Shown: piece after piece, positions 38,701 through 47,152 of the stretch
Numbering within the stretch: position 1 is the first letter of the stretch
Layout of the letters: each line of letters opens with the position of its first letter
DNA from: Rubripirellula tenax
Lineage (GTDB): Bacteria > Planctomycetota > Planctomycetia > Pirellulales > Pirellulaceae
Direction of reading: 5' to 3'
Assembly: GCF_007860125.1 (NCBI RefSeq)
Contig: NZ_SJPW01000007.1
Location: 186,001-250,000 of the forward strand
Length of the DNA stretch: 64,000 bases
Translations under genes and position numbers: made by a program
Notes under the pieces: model-generated
Databases searched by the model: none
What the model saw: only the letters and a program-made list of their open reading frames with translations
Told to the model about the DNA's origin: nothing

Positions 38701-39027
38701 GTCGCCGACGGCGGGCAGCTTCGTTCCCAACAGCCGAGCGAGTGGCTCCAGCCCGCGATGGCAATAGACCCAGCGGTACGCAAACCAAGGCAGAATCGCG
38801 ACCGTCGCGATTGCCAGAGCCAAGATCGTCCATCGCAGCGAACTGGGCATATCAACGAATCGGTCACCGCAGTAGACAACCAGAAAGGCCGCCGCCCAAC
38901 CGACAACGACGATCGCAATCGCCTCGATCGATTTGATCAACCAAACGCGACTGCGGTAAGCCAGCAGTTGCTGCTTCAGACTTTCGGGGATCCGCAAACC
39001 CGTGTCTGTTTCTAGTGCACCACTCAT
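35764..39027 (-). CDS. Large membrane protein with coiled-coil and Gly-rich C-terminal region
   Basis: A 1087-residue protein starting MSGALETDTGLRIPESLKQQ. There are three hydrophobic segments in the first 200 residues (about 25-50, 60-85, 155-180), then an extracytoplasmic beta-rich region, long charged coiled-coil stretches (from about 585 and again from about 780), a proline/lysine-rich linker near 680-750, and a run of glycines (SSPGGGGGGN) close to the C-terminus, which ends LPEEFRRGLDQYFNRLGGS. The layout resembles DUF4175-like membrane proteins, a tentative comparison. The 5' overlap with the VWA gene (ATGA at 39027-39024) sets the start. It is probably a scaffold working with the neighbouring BatA/VWA proteins. 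Confidence 0.8.
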   Translation of the reverse strand: MSGALETDTGLRIPESLKQQLLAYRSRVWLIKSIEAIAIVVVGWAAAFLVVYCGDRFVDMPSSLRWTILALAIATVAILPWFAYRWVYCHRGLEPLARLLGTKLPAVGDQLLGVIELSRSGSEQARSPTLCQAAMRQVADDAAGRNFHDSTPNSHWRLAGMMAAVASSIALAVAVCYPAASSSALTRLTMPWKDTPRYTFTRIEKLPDEVIIAHGEPMTLPIRLSNESVWQPTTARLMIGAQPPLSADLVDDAYAFSIPPQIASQPMKVEIGDMDQTVTLAPTLRPELSGIAADVRLPDYLGQSDVRRIDSRSGSVSIVRGSHAVFTATANRDLVSGRVNEQPTTPEGQRLKTPSIDVASTPALRFQWKDQFGLSGREPFELLINAIDDEAPTLICDGLDRQSVVLDSELLKFKVQASDDFGIRSVGMSWRGFAGGAIAEPAKGERPLSAGNHDANEVEVIGTFSAKSLGIEPQPIELYVWTEDYLPGRQRVYSPPHIVYILTPDQHAIWMTEQLSKWHRQALDVRDRERQLYEKNKELRSRSAEELAGDDVRREVQRQASAEQSNGRRLERLGETGAELVRAASRNPEIGVGHLERWAEMLQVLDDLSNNRMPSVANLLSEAADAPTKIAAGPKPKGGPVAGQSRTSKPGVPAEPDKGTPPKLRSAPSLADMESSANSPDEGKVEPGPPKRPNSPSLRLPVTTVMGKAKKSGDARPNQQDAMTEAVEEQEDLLAEFDKLADELNAVLANLEGSTLVKRLKAASREQNLVAGRLTGQLQPAFGSSKTSVAAPVREVLAELKETELASVRTVSFIMDDMAAYFERRRFMHFKSVLDEMKSDDVIGGLRSLSNEVMSEQGISIAQCEYWSDTMDRWAENLVDPACSGQCPGGKSPESLPPSIVLEVLQILEAEIDLREETRVAQQAIDAVEPAEHKSAADGLSKTQAEINQRIVKVIFRIGELTDAKKHFGKELAMLDQVDRVMAEATQILKQPETGSPAIAAETEAIELLLRSKRINPKGGGGGGSSPGGGGGGNTTDSALALLGKGTNQKEVREDRGVTQTTGETGTVLPEEFRRGLDQYFNRLGGS

Positions 39028-41294
39028 ATCAAGCCAGCCCCTTTTCTTCCGATCCAAAACAAAGCTAACAATCCAATCATCAAGCCTACTGCGAGCGGAT
39101 GACTCCAAACCGCGACACGGCGGATTGCCGGTGGCGGATCTGGCATCGCTTCCAACCACTGGACAACATCATCGATGCGATCCAGCGTCAGAACCTGTCC
39201 CCGCGAAACGCGGGCAATCTCGGCAAGCACTTCGGGCCTGGCCGGTTTTCCGACCTGTTCCAGTGCAACGCCTTGTACGAAGACAGTCGTTTCGAGCGAC
39301 TTACCCGTTTGTTTGCAAAACAGGGTCAGCTTGTGCTCACCCGGTTCTCGCGGAGTATAACGCCCCGAGAACGCGCCCCAGGCTTCGCCCGTTGATTCGA
39401 AACGAACGACTTTTTCTTGTTTCGATGGCGAAGCGATGCGAAGTGAAACGTCGCCACCGCTGAGCGGTTCACCGCTATCTTCCATCACGTTCGCGCTAAG
39501 CGTGATGGTTTGACGCACTTGAGGCTGTTCCGGCGAATAGTACAGTCGCATCGATTCGCCGCCGGCCATGTTGCGTCGATACGCCATCCAGCGAACGACT
39601 TGGCCCCAGAACCGATAGTGGTAAAGGTCCTCGACGCCTTTTCGCCATCGCCATGCACCATCCGTACCCATGAACAAGACTTTGCCGGCACCGTACGTTC
39701 GGGTGACCAACAGCGGCAAACGGCCGTATTGGTTGCTGATCTCTTGATGAATACAAAGCGTTTCGGTACCCGGCTTGGCGGATCGAATCGGTGCGTACCA
39801 CTGGAAGCCCGGCAAGTTGCCCCAGACTTCTAGATTCTCGTCAGCCGTATCGGCAAGTTTCGTCAGCAGGCTGCGTCGCCCGAGCTGCGTCAGTTCGAAA
39901 TGCTGGGCGGTTCGCGATCCCCAACCGCCCGGTTGCGTCTCGTCCAACTCGACCGGCATCAGGTCAGCCAAATCCGTTTCCAACAGTTCAAACTGTCGGC
40001 CTTGCCAACCCGGCAGAAACACTAAACCGCTCGCTTGTTGTTGGACGAGTCCCTTGATCCACTCGCATTGTTCGACCGTCAATTGATTGTCATCGATACC
40101 AACATCGCCCAAGAAGATGACGTCATAGCGAGCCAGTTCTTCTTTCGTTGTCGGAAACTCGGCGATGTAATCCGCGTTGCCGCCGCCCCGCTTGTCCATC
40201 GCCGTGGTGTGAAACAGCAAACACGATACATCCACACCCGGATCACGCGACAATGCATTTCGCAGGTATCGATACTCCCATCGCGGCACCGATTCGACGA
40301 CCAGTACCTTCAGTTTCTCTTCGCGAATCGAAATCGGAGCCGTCGTTTGATTGTTGTCGTCGCGAATTTCATCGGACTGTTTCGGCAGCACCAGCGTCAA
40401 CGTTTGGTCACCCAAATCCTCGGGCTGCCAATCGATCGATTCACTCGTTCGCCCCATCGCACTGACGCGAATTTCTTTGGTCAACTCGTCACCGCCAGAA
40501 GTCGTCATCTTGACCGTCGTCACGTAGTCTCGCGGCAGAGAACTTTCGATCGTAAATGGAACGCGAACTTTTTTGCCCGCGATGGCGAACGTCGGGACGT
40601 CGAAGCTGATCAGTTCTAGGTCGGGCAACCGAGTATCGCTGCCGACGGGAAAGGCAAACACGGGCACACCAAGCGACCGCAACCGCGAAGCCGCCTGGAC
40701 CGGCGCGTCGCCCTGGTTCCAGTCACCATCCGATGCCAACACGACCGCCAACAAGTGATCTTCCGAAGTCGCGACATCCACAAGCGGCGATGCCAAGTCG
40801 GTTCCCCTATCCGAGCGAGCATCATTGGTATCGGAAACAGCCGCCTCGCCGCCGGTGGTGGAAATCGGATGGACCGACATATCATTTGAGCCTGGCTTGG
40901 CAGACTTGGTTTCGGCAAAGGGTTGGATGACCACATCGGCTCGCTCGGCAAGAGTGGACCAAGTTTCCGATTGAGTCAACCGCTCAATCGCATCGCGACG
41001 CGATCGGCCGCGGTCGACGTCCTGCGTCTTCATGCTGGCCGAATCATCCCACAAGACGGCGACGACAGGGTTGTGATCGGGAACATACTGTTGAACCCAT
41101 TCCGGTCCGCCAAGCAACAGTGCCACACCACCGACGGCCAACCAGCGCAGCGATTCCAAGACCATCGTTGCGGGCCGCCAATGGCTACGCCGACACGCGA
41201 TCAAGCCGATCACGGTAGTTGATATGACGGCGACAATCGCGATAGAAGCGGTCCAGGCCGTCCAGTTGAACGCTAATGAAGCGGTGGAGTTCAC
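39024..41294 (-). CDS. Membrane VWA-domain protein with glutamine-amidotransferase-like domain
   Basis: A 756-residue protein with two N-terminal membrane helices (about 10-65), a von Willebrand A domain starting VVAVLWDDSASMKTQD (MIDAS D-D-S-A-S), a beta-sandwich region, a class I glutamine-amidotransferase-like alpha/beta domain (about 340-540: KVLVVESVPRWEYRYLRNAL and a GAGKVLFMGTDGAWRWR end), a second beta-sandwich, and one C-terminal helix (LAVGLMIGLLALFWIG). No catalytic Cys-His-Glu triad of a real amidotransferase is evident, so that domain is probably structural. The GTG start at 41294 overlaps the BatA-like stop (GTGA). It is a likely partner of the BatA-like protein in the membrane. 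Confidence 0.85.
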   Translation of the reverse strand: MNSTASLAFNWTAWTASIAIVAVISTTVIGLIACRRSHWRPATMVLESLRWLAVGGVALLLGGPEWVQQYVPDHNPVVAVLWDDSASMKTQDVDRGRSRRDAIERLTQSETWSTLAERADVVIQPFAETKSAKPGSNDMSVHPISTTGGEAAVSDTNDARSDRGTDLASPLVDVATSEDHLLAVVLASDGDWNQGDAPVQAASRLRSLGVPVFAFPVGSDTRLPDLELISFDVPTFAIAGKKVRVPFTIESSLPRDYVTTVKMTTSGGDELTKEIRVSAMGRTSESIDWQPEDLGDQTLTLVLPKQSDEIRDDNNQTTAPISIREEKLKVLVVESVPRWEYRYLRNALSRDPGVDVSCLLFHTTAMDKRGGGNADYIAEFPTTKEELARYDVIFLGDVGIDDNQLTVEQCEWIKGLVQQQASGLVFLPGWQGRQFELLETDLADLMPVELDETQPGGWGSRTAQHFELTQLGRRSLLTKLADTADENLEVWGNLPGFQWYAPIRSAKPGTETLCIHQEISNQYGRLPLLVTRTYGAGKVLFMGTDGAWRWRKGVEDLYHYRFWGQVVRWMAYRRNMAGGESMRLYYSPEQPQVRQTITLSANVMEDSGEPLSGGDVSLRIASPSKQEKVVRFESTGEAWGAFSGRYTPREPGEHKLTLFCKQTGKSLETTVFVQGVALEQVGKPARPEVLAEIARVSRGQVLTLDRIDDVVQWLEAMPDPPPAIRRVAVWSHPLAVGLMIGLLALFWIGRKGAGLI

Positions 41295-43324
41295 GCGGCG
41301 ACTCCCTTGGGCAGCGATGATCGGCTATCGACGGTGTGGCGAGGCAAACATAAACACGCCTCGCCAATCATCGCGATCAGCATGATGACCAAGAACGCCC
41401 GCCAGACTTCTTCAACAATGGAGTTGGTGTTACCCGCCGACTGATCAATTCGATCCAGCACCAGGTCGCCGAACAATTGGTCAACCGCCGTGTCGTCGAC
41501 GACCGGCGATTGATCTTCGGCGCGACCACGGTTGATCGCCAACCATTTCGCATCGTCGACATACACACCAGCCGTAAAAGCACGTTCGGTTGACATGCGA
41601 TCGTCACGGCTAGCGATCGGATTGAAGTTTGCTGCGGCGTCGGCGTCCGACTCGCCTGAAGTTTGTTGTCCGATGTTGCGAAGCGACCGGGCACCGGATT
41701 CGAGTGCACGCTGGATCATGACGTACAAGACGACACCATCGGCGGCCAGCGACGAGTCATCAGCCGACGGGGTTGTTGCCAAAAGATAGACGCCACCGCG
41801 AGGTGTCGCTACTCGACCCAACAACGGTTTTCCACCGACCAGTGTCGCCAGCGGAGTGACCTCACCGTCGATCGCCGCAAACCTCTCGATGCGAATGCCA
41901 CCCACGGGAAGCGATGTGCCCGACAATGTCGCGGACAACAAATCGGCATCGCCACGCCATGACGCGATCGAAACGGGATCCTTTTCGGCCTGCCACGCGC
42001 CCCACTTCACACCGAACGGGAGCTCGGCATTTCCATCGGTTCCATTTCCATTGGTTCCATTTCCATTGGGGCCGGGTAAGAAGATCACCGTGCCGCCACG
42101 CCCGACAAATCGCTCGATCGTGGCCCGTTCGCTCTTTGACACGTCGCCATGCCAAAGAACCATCGCAATCGTTTGCCAATCGACTGCGGCCAAACCGTCG
42201 GGCGACACCACGTCGGCGACGCACTGCACGTCGACATCCGACGGAATTTCGGCGGCCAGTTTCAGCACCCTGCCGACTTGGTCATCGTCCGTCACGATCA
42301 ACGAACGTCGAGGCGGCGCGACGTCGAACGTAAAATAGAAATCGTTGTCCGCGCCGTTCGCATCCGCGGGAATCGAAACTCGTCCCCAACCCCGTCCTTG
42401 CTCGCGCGGGACCGCAATTCGATGTCCCTTCAGTTCCGCCGACGAGCCGTCGAACGCGACTTCGACCGTCGATCGAGCTCCTTCGATTTCGATCGTAATC
42501 GGAACCGTTTGCGTTTTCGCTTGAGCGTCCTGGTTTCCGATCAAGTTGATCGACAAGGTTAAATGGGGATCATCGCCGGATGATCGCAGCACCACGTCGC
42601 TGACGCGAATCGATCGGTTGACGCTTTCCGATTCGGGAAACGCCAACAAACGAAACCGAACGCGACGGCCAAACTCGGCGAACGCATCCCGCAGCGACGC
42701 CCAACGTCCGTCCTTGGCACTCCAGTCACTCTCACGTAGATCCGAGACGATCCAAACGTCAGTCTGACCCAATTCGCCGTCCCGAATATGGTCGAGCGCC
42801 GCCAGCATCATCGCCGGCATGTCCGCCGATGCGTCGGAGGGTCCCGATTCAGGAACGTCCAACAATTCACTAGCTTTCGAAAGCTCTTTCGGTTCGCTGC
42901 GATTGCTTTCGATCAGAACGATGCGTTGGGCGTCCAACGTGGTAAGCGTTTGGGTGACCTTTGCGACGCCAGACTGCAACTTCGTCAATTCGCCCGAGGC
43001 ATCGCGTTGTTGCATCGACGGCGAACGGTCTAACAGGACAATGGTGTTGGCCGAACCGTTTCCGCCGATGGCGCCGCCGATCAAGCCAGAACTCAGCGGC
43101 CGCCCGACGGCGAATATTAAGGCCGCGATCACCATCGTTCGTAGAGCCAAGATCGTCCATTGGCGGATTCGCGCATATCCGCGATTCATTCGATTGGCGG
43201 CCAACAAGAACATCATCGCCGCCCACTGGGTCGTTTGATAACGTCGTTGGTTGATCAAGTGGATAATGACGGGCAACGCCGCCAATGGCAACGCGAACAA
43301 CATCCACGGTTGCAGGAAGCTCAT
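41291..43324 (-). CDS. BatA-like membrane protein with VWA domain
   Basis: A 677-residue protein with the characteristic N-terminal BatA segment (FLQPWMLFALPLAALPVIIH then LINQRRYQTTQWAAMMFL), a second helix (ILALRTMVIAALIFAVGRPL), a VWA domain with MIDAS VLLDRSPSM, a ThuA/GATase-like alpha/beta domain (about 370-560), and a C-terminal hydrophobic helix (AFLVIMLIAMIGEACLCL). The VWA plus VWA-like layout matches planctomycete BatA homologues. BatA proteins usually work with MoxR ATPases, as here. A 5-residue repeat NGNGT lies near 420, encoded by a 15-bp minisatellite. It overlaps both neighbours by 4 bp. Confidence 0.88.
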   Translation of the reverse strand: MSFLQPWMLFALPLAALPVIIHLINQRRYQTTQWAAMMFLLAANRMNRGYARIRQWTILALRTMVIAALIFAVGRPLSSGLIGGAIGGNGSANTIVLLDRSPSMQQRDASGELTKLQSGVAKVTQTLTTLDAQRIVLIESNRSEPKELSKASELLDVPESGPSDASADMPAMMLAALDHIRDGELGQTDVWIVSDLRESDWSAKDGRWASLRDAFAEFGRRVRFRLLAFPESESVNRSIRVSDVVLRSSGDDPHLTLSINLIGNQDAQAKTQTVPITIEIEGARSTVEVAFDGSSAELKGHRIAVPREQGRGWGRVSIPADANGADNDFYFTFDVAPPRRSLIVTDDDQVGRVLKLAAEIPSDVDVQCVADVVSPDGLAAVDWQTIAMVLWHGDVSKSERATIERFVGRGGTVIFLPGPNGNGTNGNGTDGNAELPFGVKWGAWQAEKDPVSIASWRGDADLLSATLSGTSLPVGGIRIERFAAIDGEVTPLATLVGGKPLLGRVATPRGGVYLLATTPSADDSSLAADGVVLYVMIQRALESGARSLRNIGQQTSGESDADAAANFNPIASRDDRMSTERAFTAGVYVDDAKWLAINRGRAEDQSPVVDDTAVDQLFGDLVLDRIDQSAGNTNSIVEEVWRAFLVIMLIAMIGEACLCLPRHTVDSRSSLPKGVAA
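42033..42069. repeat. 15-bp in-frame minisatellite inside the batA-like gene
   Basis: CCATCGGTTCCATTT (42033-42047), CCATTGGTTCCATTT (42048-42062), then a 7-bp partial copy. On the coding (minus) strand this gives the NGNGTNGNGTDGN stretch. Confidence 0.85.
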
Positions 43325-44232
43325 CGAACCCTCCGTGCAGTCGCGCGCCGCGTCAGAAAGCTGGTCAGCACGTCTTGGTAGCGTTCGTCAATGCTGACGC
43401 GATGATAATCGACGCCGGTTTCCACGACGATTTTTTGTAGTTTGTCCAAGTATTCCGCAATCGCACTTTGGTAACGATCCGCGATTTCACTGGGTTCGGC
43501 AAACACCGACGCGCCGCCTTCCATATCCAAGAAACGCGTCGGACGTTGGAACGTGAAGTTCAACTCCATCGGATCAAGCAAATGGAAAATCGAAAGATCG
43601 TGTTTGCGAAATCGCAGATGCTCGAAACAGTTTCTGAGTTGATCTGGATCGACGAAGAAGTCCGAGATTACGATCACCATCGCACCCTGCGACGTCGTCT
43701 CGGCAACTTCGTGCAGCACGTCCACCAGTTCCGTTTCGCCGCGGCCCTGAGTTTTTTCGAGCAGGTCGAACAGGGTTCGCAGGTGCGACGGATTGCGCCG
43801 CGTCGGCAGGTGTTCGCGAATCGAATCGGCGACACACGACAAACCGACCGCGTCACCTTGCTGGACAGCCAAGTAAGCGATCGCGGCGACAATCTTTCGT
43901 GCGTACTGGATCTTCGTCGTCTCACCCGAACCGAATTCCATCGAACCGCTGGTGTCCAGCACCAACGAGCAGCGAAGATTCGTATCGGCTTCGAATTCTT
44001 TGACGTAGTAACGGTCACTGCGACCGTGCGCCCGCCAATCGAGTCGACGAAGGTCGTCGCCCGGAACGTACTTGCGATACTCGGCGAACTCGACACTGGC
44101 GCCACGATTGGGGCTGATGTGCATGCCCGAAACCGTGCCCCGCATCGGCCGACGTGCCATCAAGGGTAGCCCCGCCAAACCGGCCAGCACGGTCGGATCG
44201 AGAAAATCGCGTTGTTGTTGATCCTTGGCCAT
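43321..44232 (-). CDS. DUF58 domain protein (VWA-like)
   Basis: A 303-residue protein of the DUF58 family, almost always encoded beside MoxR. The N-terminal signature is complete: GTVSGMHISPNRGASVEFAE and YVPGDDLRRLDWRAHGRSDR. It is followed by a VWA-like MIDAS LVLDTSGSMEFG and GAMVIVISDFF. There are no membrane helices, so it is cytoplasmic. The MoxR-DUF58 pair probably remodels or assembles a client complex; the client is unknown. The start is one base after the MoxR stop codon begins downstream, and its own stop overlaps the next start (ATGA). Confidence 0.93.
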   Translation of the reverse strand: MAKDQQQRDFLDPTVLAGLAGLPLMARRPMRGTVSGMHISPNRGASVEFAEYRKYVPGDDLRRLDWRAHGRSDRYYVKEFEADTNLRCSLVLDTSGSMEFGSGETTKIQYARKIVAAIAYLAVQQGDAVGLSCVADSIREHLPTRRNPSHLRTLFDLLEKTQGRGETELVDVLHEVAETTSQGAMVIVISDFFVDPDQLRNCFEHLRFRKHDLSIFHLLDPMELNFTFQRPTRFLDMEGGASVFAEPSEIADRYQSAIAEYLDKLQKIVVETGVDYHRVSIDERYQDVLTSFLTRRATARRVR

Positions 44233-44233
44233 T

Positions 44234-45247
44234 TCAATCCTCGGCCAGCAAACGTTCCACGATATCGCGAGCCGTCAAACCTTCGGCCTGGGCCGCGAAG
44301 GTCGTGATCAATCGATGCGTCAGCACGCATTTCGCGACGTAGCGAACGTCCTCGCTGCGAACCATATACGATCCTTCAAGCGCAGCGCGTGACTTAGCGC
44401 CCAAAATCAAATCCTGGACCGCTCGCGGTCCTGCACCCCACGAAACCAGCGGCAACAACCATGCCGGCGCCGTTCCACCGGCGGGTCGGGTCTTGCGAAC
44501 CAAACGGGCCGCGTCCGTATAGATGTGATCCGGAACAGGGATACGACGCACCAAGTCTTGGTGAGCAATGATGTCGTCGGGCGTCATCAAGTGTTTCAAC
44601 GTCGGCAGACTTCCGCCCGTCGTCGTTCTCGCGATCGCAATCTCTTCATCCTCCGACGGATAATCCAATTCGATCAACGACATGAATCGATCCAACTGCG
44701 CTTCGGGAAGCGGGTACGTGCCCTCTTGTTCGACCGGATTTTGAGTCGCCAAGACCATGAACGGCGGCGGCAAATCGAACGACTTGCCCACGACGGTGAT
44801 CCGTTGTTCTTGCATCGCTTCCAACATCGCCGCCTGAGTCTTGGGAGGCGCGCGGTTGATTTCGTCGGCCAAGATGATGTTGGCGAACAACGGACCGTGC
44901 GCGAACTGAAATTCACGCCGGCCTTGCCCGTCGTCTTGCAGGATATCGGTGCCGGTGATGTCCATCGGCATCAAGTCGGGCGTGAACTGGATACGGCTAA
45001 ACTTCAACGACATCGTTTCGGCCAACTTGCTGACCAACAGCGTCTTGGCCAATCCGGGCACACCCATCAACAGCGCGTGCCGCCGTGCAAACAGACAGAC
45101 CAACAACTGATCGATTGTATCGCGTTGCCCGACGACGACTCGCGACAGTTCATCGCAAAGCTGGGCGTGGGCTTGGCCCAAACGATCGACCGCTTGAACG
45201 TCATCGTCGCTGAGCGATTCGTTTGCTGCCGAGACCGTCTGAGACAT
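44234..45247 (-). CDS. MoxR-family AAA+ ATPase
   Basis: A 337-residue AAA+ ATPase of the MoxR group, which uses ATP to remodel or insert cofactors into VWA-containing partner complexes. Motifs: VVVGQRDTIDQLLVCL, Walker A LMGVPGLAKT, the MoxR signature RIQFTPDLMPMDITGTD, Walker B NIILADEINRAPPKTQAAML, sensor 1 MVLATQNPVEQEGTYPLPEAQLDRF, and the C-terminal lid with SWGAGPRAVQDLI. The start is the ATG at 45247, with AAGGAA about 8 nt upstream; an upstream TTG adds only two residues. It is the first gene of the nine-gene operon; the 146-bp divergent gap upstream must hold the promoter. Confidence 0.95.
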   Translation of the reverse strand: MSQTVSAANESLSDDDVQAVDRLGQAHAQLCDELSRVVVGQRDTIDQLLVCLFARRHALLMGVPGLAKTLLVSKLAETMSLKFSRIQFTPDLMPMDITGTDILQDDGQGRREFQFAHGPLFANIILADEINRAPPKTQAAMLEAMQEQRITVVGKSFDLPPPFMVLATQNPVEQEGTYPLPEAQLDRFMSLIELDYPSEDEEIAIARTTTGGSLPTLKHLMTPDDIIAHQDLVRRIPVPDHIYTDAARLVRKTRPAGGTAPAWLLPLVSWGAGPRAVQDLILGAKSRAALEGSYMVRSEDVRYVAKCVLTHRLITTFAAQAEGLTARDIVERLLAED

Positions 45248-45393
45248 CGTCAAGTTCCTTAAACTAAGAAAAGTTTGGCTACGAAATTCAAGTTTCCAGG
45301 CATCCCGATACGGCTACCGTTATAGTCGTTTGGAAGATCGCAATCACGCTTTCGTTCGCGTTCGAGTCCATTTTTTGATGGGAGTTCTGTTCG
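45248..45393. promoter_or_regulatory. Divergent promoter region of the MoxR operon
   Basis: A 146-bp gap between the operon (minus) and a plus-strand secreted-protein gene. On the minus strand AAGGAA (about 45256-45261) is the moxR ribosome site. An imperfect palindrome (ATACGG...CCGTTAT, about 45307-45322) lies between the two starts and could be an operator. No sure -35/-10 pair. Confidence 0.4.
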
Positions 45394-47043
45394 ATGTGGA
45401 TTTCTGGTTTTCGCCTAGCTGGTTGCCTACCGTGTTTTCTCACCGCGCTGATGACCGTTCCGCCGAGCGGATATTCGCAGGATACGGCGTTGCCGGATGT
45501 TGTTGGGCCCGACCACGTTCCTGATGATGCAATCGCGATGGCTGTCGCTTCGCCGAGCGAGTTGATCAAGAATCCGGCGCTCGAATTGTTTCCGGTCGAA
45601 GTATTTCGCGTCCAAGTCGAAGAGCAAGTCGGGTTCGACCCCGCCGACATCGAATCGGTCCGTTTCGTCGCCGGTATGTCCGCGAACGGCGAACCGCAAT
45701 TCGGCGGCGTTTTCACTCACCAGGGTGAAGTCAACGTGGACTTGCTGGCCAGCACCTTGGGCAGCAACGGTGAAGAATCAGAACAAGGAGCACTCCGTTT
45801 ACGTTCGATCGAAGGCCCACCCGGAACGGTTCTTTGCAACGTATCACCGACGATGATCTACATCGGCATGCGTGACTATCTTGCGCCGATGCTTGCCGCC
45901 AAAAACGGCAAGGGCCCGTTGCCTCTTCTGGCTTCGACGATCCCGGCCCGTCCTGGACTCAACGCGGCGATCGCGATGGAGTCGATTCGACCGATGGTCA
46001 GCGGCGCGGCGATGGGACAGGCGCACTTGATGGCGCCGTCATTGCAACCGTTGGCCGAAATCCCCAGGTTGACCGACGCGATCAAGATCTATGCAAATTT
46101 GGACGGCGCATCAGGGACTCTGGAACTCACTTTCTTGGGCACCGACGTTGACGCGGCAGTTCGGATCGAATCGATCTTGAATGAGTCCTTGGTTGCGGCA
46201 CGTGAGTTAGCGATCGCCGAAGTCGGCCGCAGTTTGACCACATCAGGTGAATCCGATGCGATGCGCGATGCGATCGACTCTTACGCGGCGCGGGTGACGA
46301 AAACGGTGATCGAAACTCTAGCGCCCCACCGCGACGGCGTTCAAGTGACGCTGCGAATCGATTCACCCGTCGGCATCGGCAGTGCCGGTATGATCGCGGG
46401 CCTACTGATGCCGGCCATTCAATCGGCTCGTGTGACGGCCGGTCGCATGAGCACGGCGAACAATTTCAAACGAGTCGGACTAGCGCTTCACAACTATCAC
46501 TCCGCCTACCGAGAATTGCCGCGTTCGGCGATCGCCGACGAGGACGGCAAACCACTTTTGAGTTGGCGCGTTGCGATCTTGCCCTTCATCGAAGAACAAG
46601 AGCTGTATCAAAAGTTTCATTTGGATGAACCTTGGGACAGCGAACACAACCTGCCGCTGTCGAAAAAGTTGCCGGCCGCTTTCGAGACGCCGGGAACTCA
46701 GCTTCGTGCTGGCGAGACGGTGATCCAGGCCGTTGTCGGGAAGGACATCGGAATGCGTCCGATCGAGTCGACGAAGTTTCGAGACTTCTTGGATGGGCTC
46801 AGCAATTCGATTCTCTGTGTCGAAGTACGTCCCGAGGCGGCGGTTCCCTGGTCAAAGCCCGCCGACGCCGAATTTGATCTGGAAGATCCCTTGGCGAATT
46901 TGAAAGGGACACCGGACGACGGTTTCCATGTCTTGATCGGTGACGGCGCTGTTTCATTCTTGAATGACAAGATCGAACCGGGGCTGTTCAAAGCTCTTCT
47001 GACCCGCGCGGGGAAAGAGATAATCCAAGAGGTGTTGCCGTAA
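45394..47043 (+). CDS. Secreted protein with C-terminal DUF1559-like domain but no prepilin signal
   Basis: A 549-residue protein with an ordinary signal peptide (MWISGFRLAGCLPCFLTALM...SGYSQD) instead of the pilin type. The N-terminal 330 residues are an unrecognised domain (with VFRVQVEEQVGFDPADIESV). From about 335 a DUF1559 core follows: GLLMPAIQSARVTAGRMSTA, FKRVGLALHNYHSAYRELP and SWRVAILPFIEEQELYQKF, ending with the family's DDGFHVLIGDGAVSFLND. In typical members the LLPAVQxAR segment directly follows the pilin helix, so here the helix has been replaced by a large N-terminal domain. The ATG at 45394 has GGGAG 9 nt upstream. Confidence 0.85.
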   Translation: MWISGFRLAGCLPCFLTALMTVPPSGYSQDTALPDVVGPDHVPDDAIAMAVASPSELIKNPALELFPVEVFRVQVEEQVGFDPADIESVRFVAGMSANGEPQFGGVFTHQGEVNVDLLASTLGSNGEESEQGALRLRSIEGPPGTVLCNVSPTMIYIGMRDYLAPMLAAKNGKGPLPLLASTIPARPGLNAAIAMESIRPMVSGAAMGQAHLMAPSLQPLAEIPRLTDAIKIYANLDGASGTLELTFLGTDVDAAVRIESILNESLVAARELAIAEVGRSLTTSGESDAMRDAIDSYAARVTKTVIETLAPHRDGVQVTLRIDSPVGIGSAGMIAGLLMPAIQSARVTAGRMSTANNFKRVGLALHNYHSAYRELPRSAIADEDGKPLLSWRVAILPFIEEQELYQKFHLDEPWDSEHNLPLSKKLPAAFETPGTQLRAGETVIQAVVGKDIGMRPIESTKFRDFLDGLSNSILCVEVRPEAAVPWSKPADAEFDLEDPLANLKGTPDDGFHVLIGDGAVSFLNDKIEPGLFKALLTRAGKEIIQEVLP

Positions 47044-47152
47044 CGCGGACGCCCGTCACCTGGGTCCATGGAACTTCATGCGAAAACTTTGACGATGCGG
47101 TAAAGTTTGCGGGTTCCGACGGCCGATCAATTGAAACGGGGGTGGGGATGAT

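Noticed and set aside
43468-45262. Long plus-strand frames antisense to MoxR and DUF58
   Set aside because: The minus-strand proteins have unmistakable family motifs; the antisense frames are codon-bias shadows rich in Arg and His.
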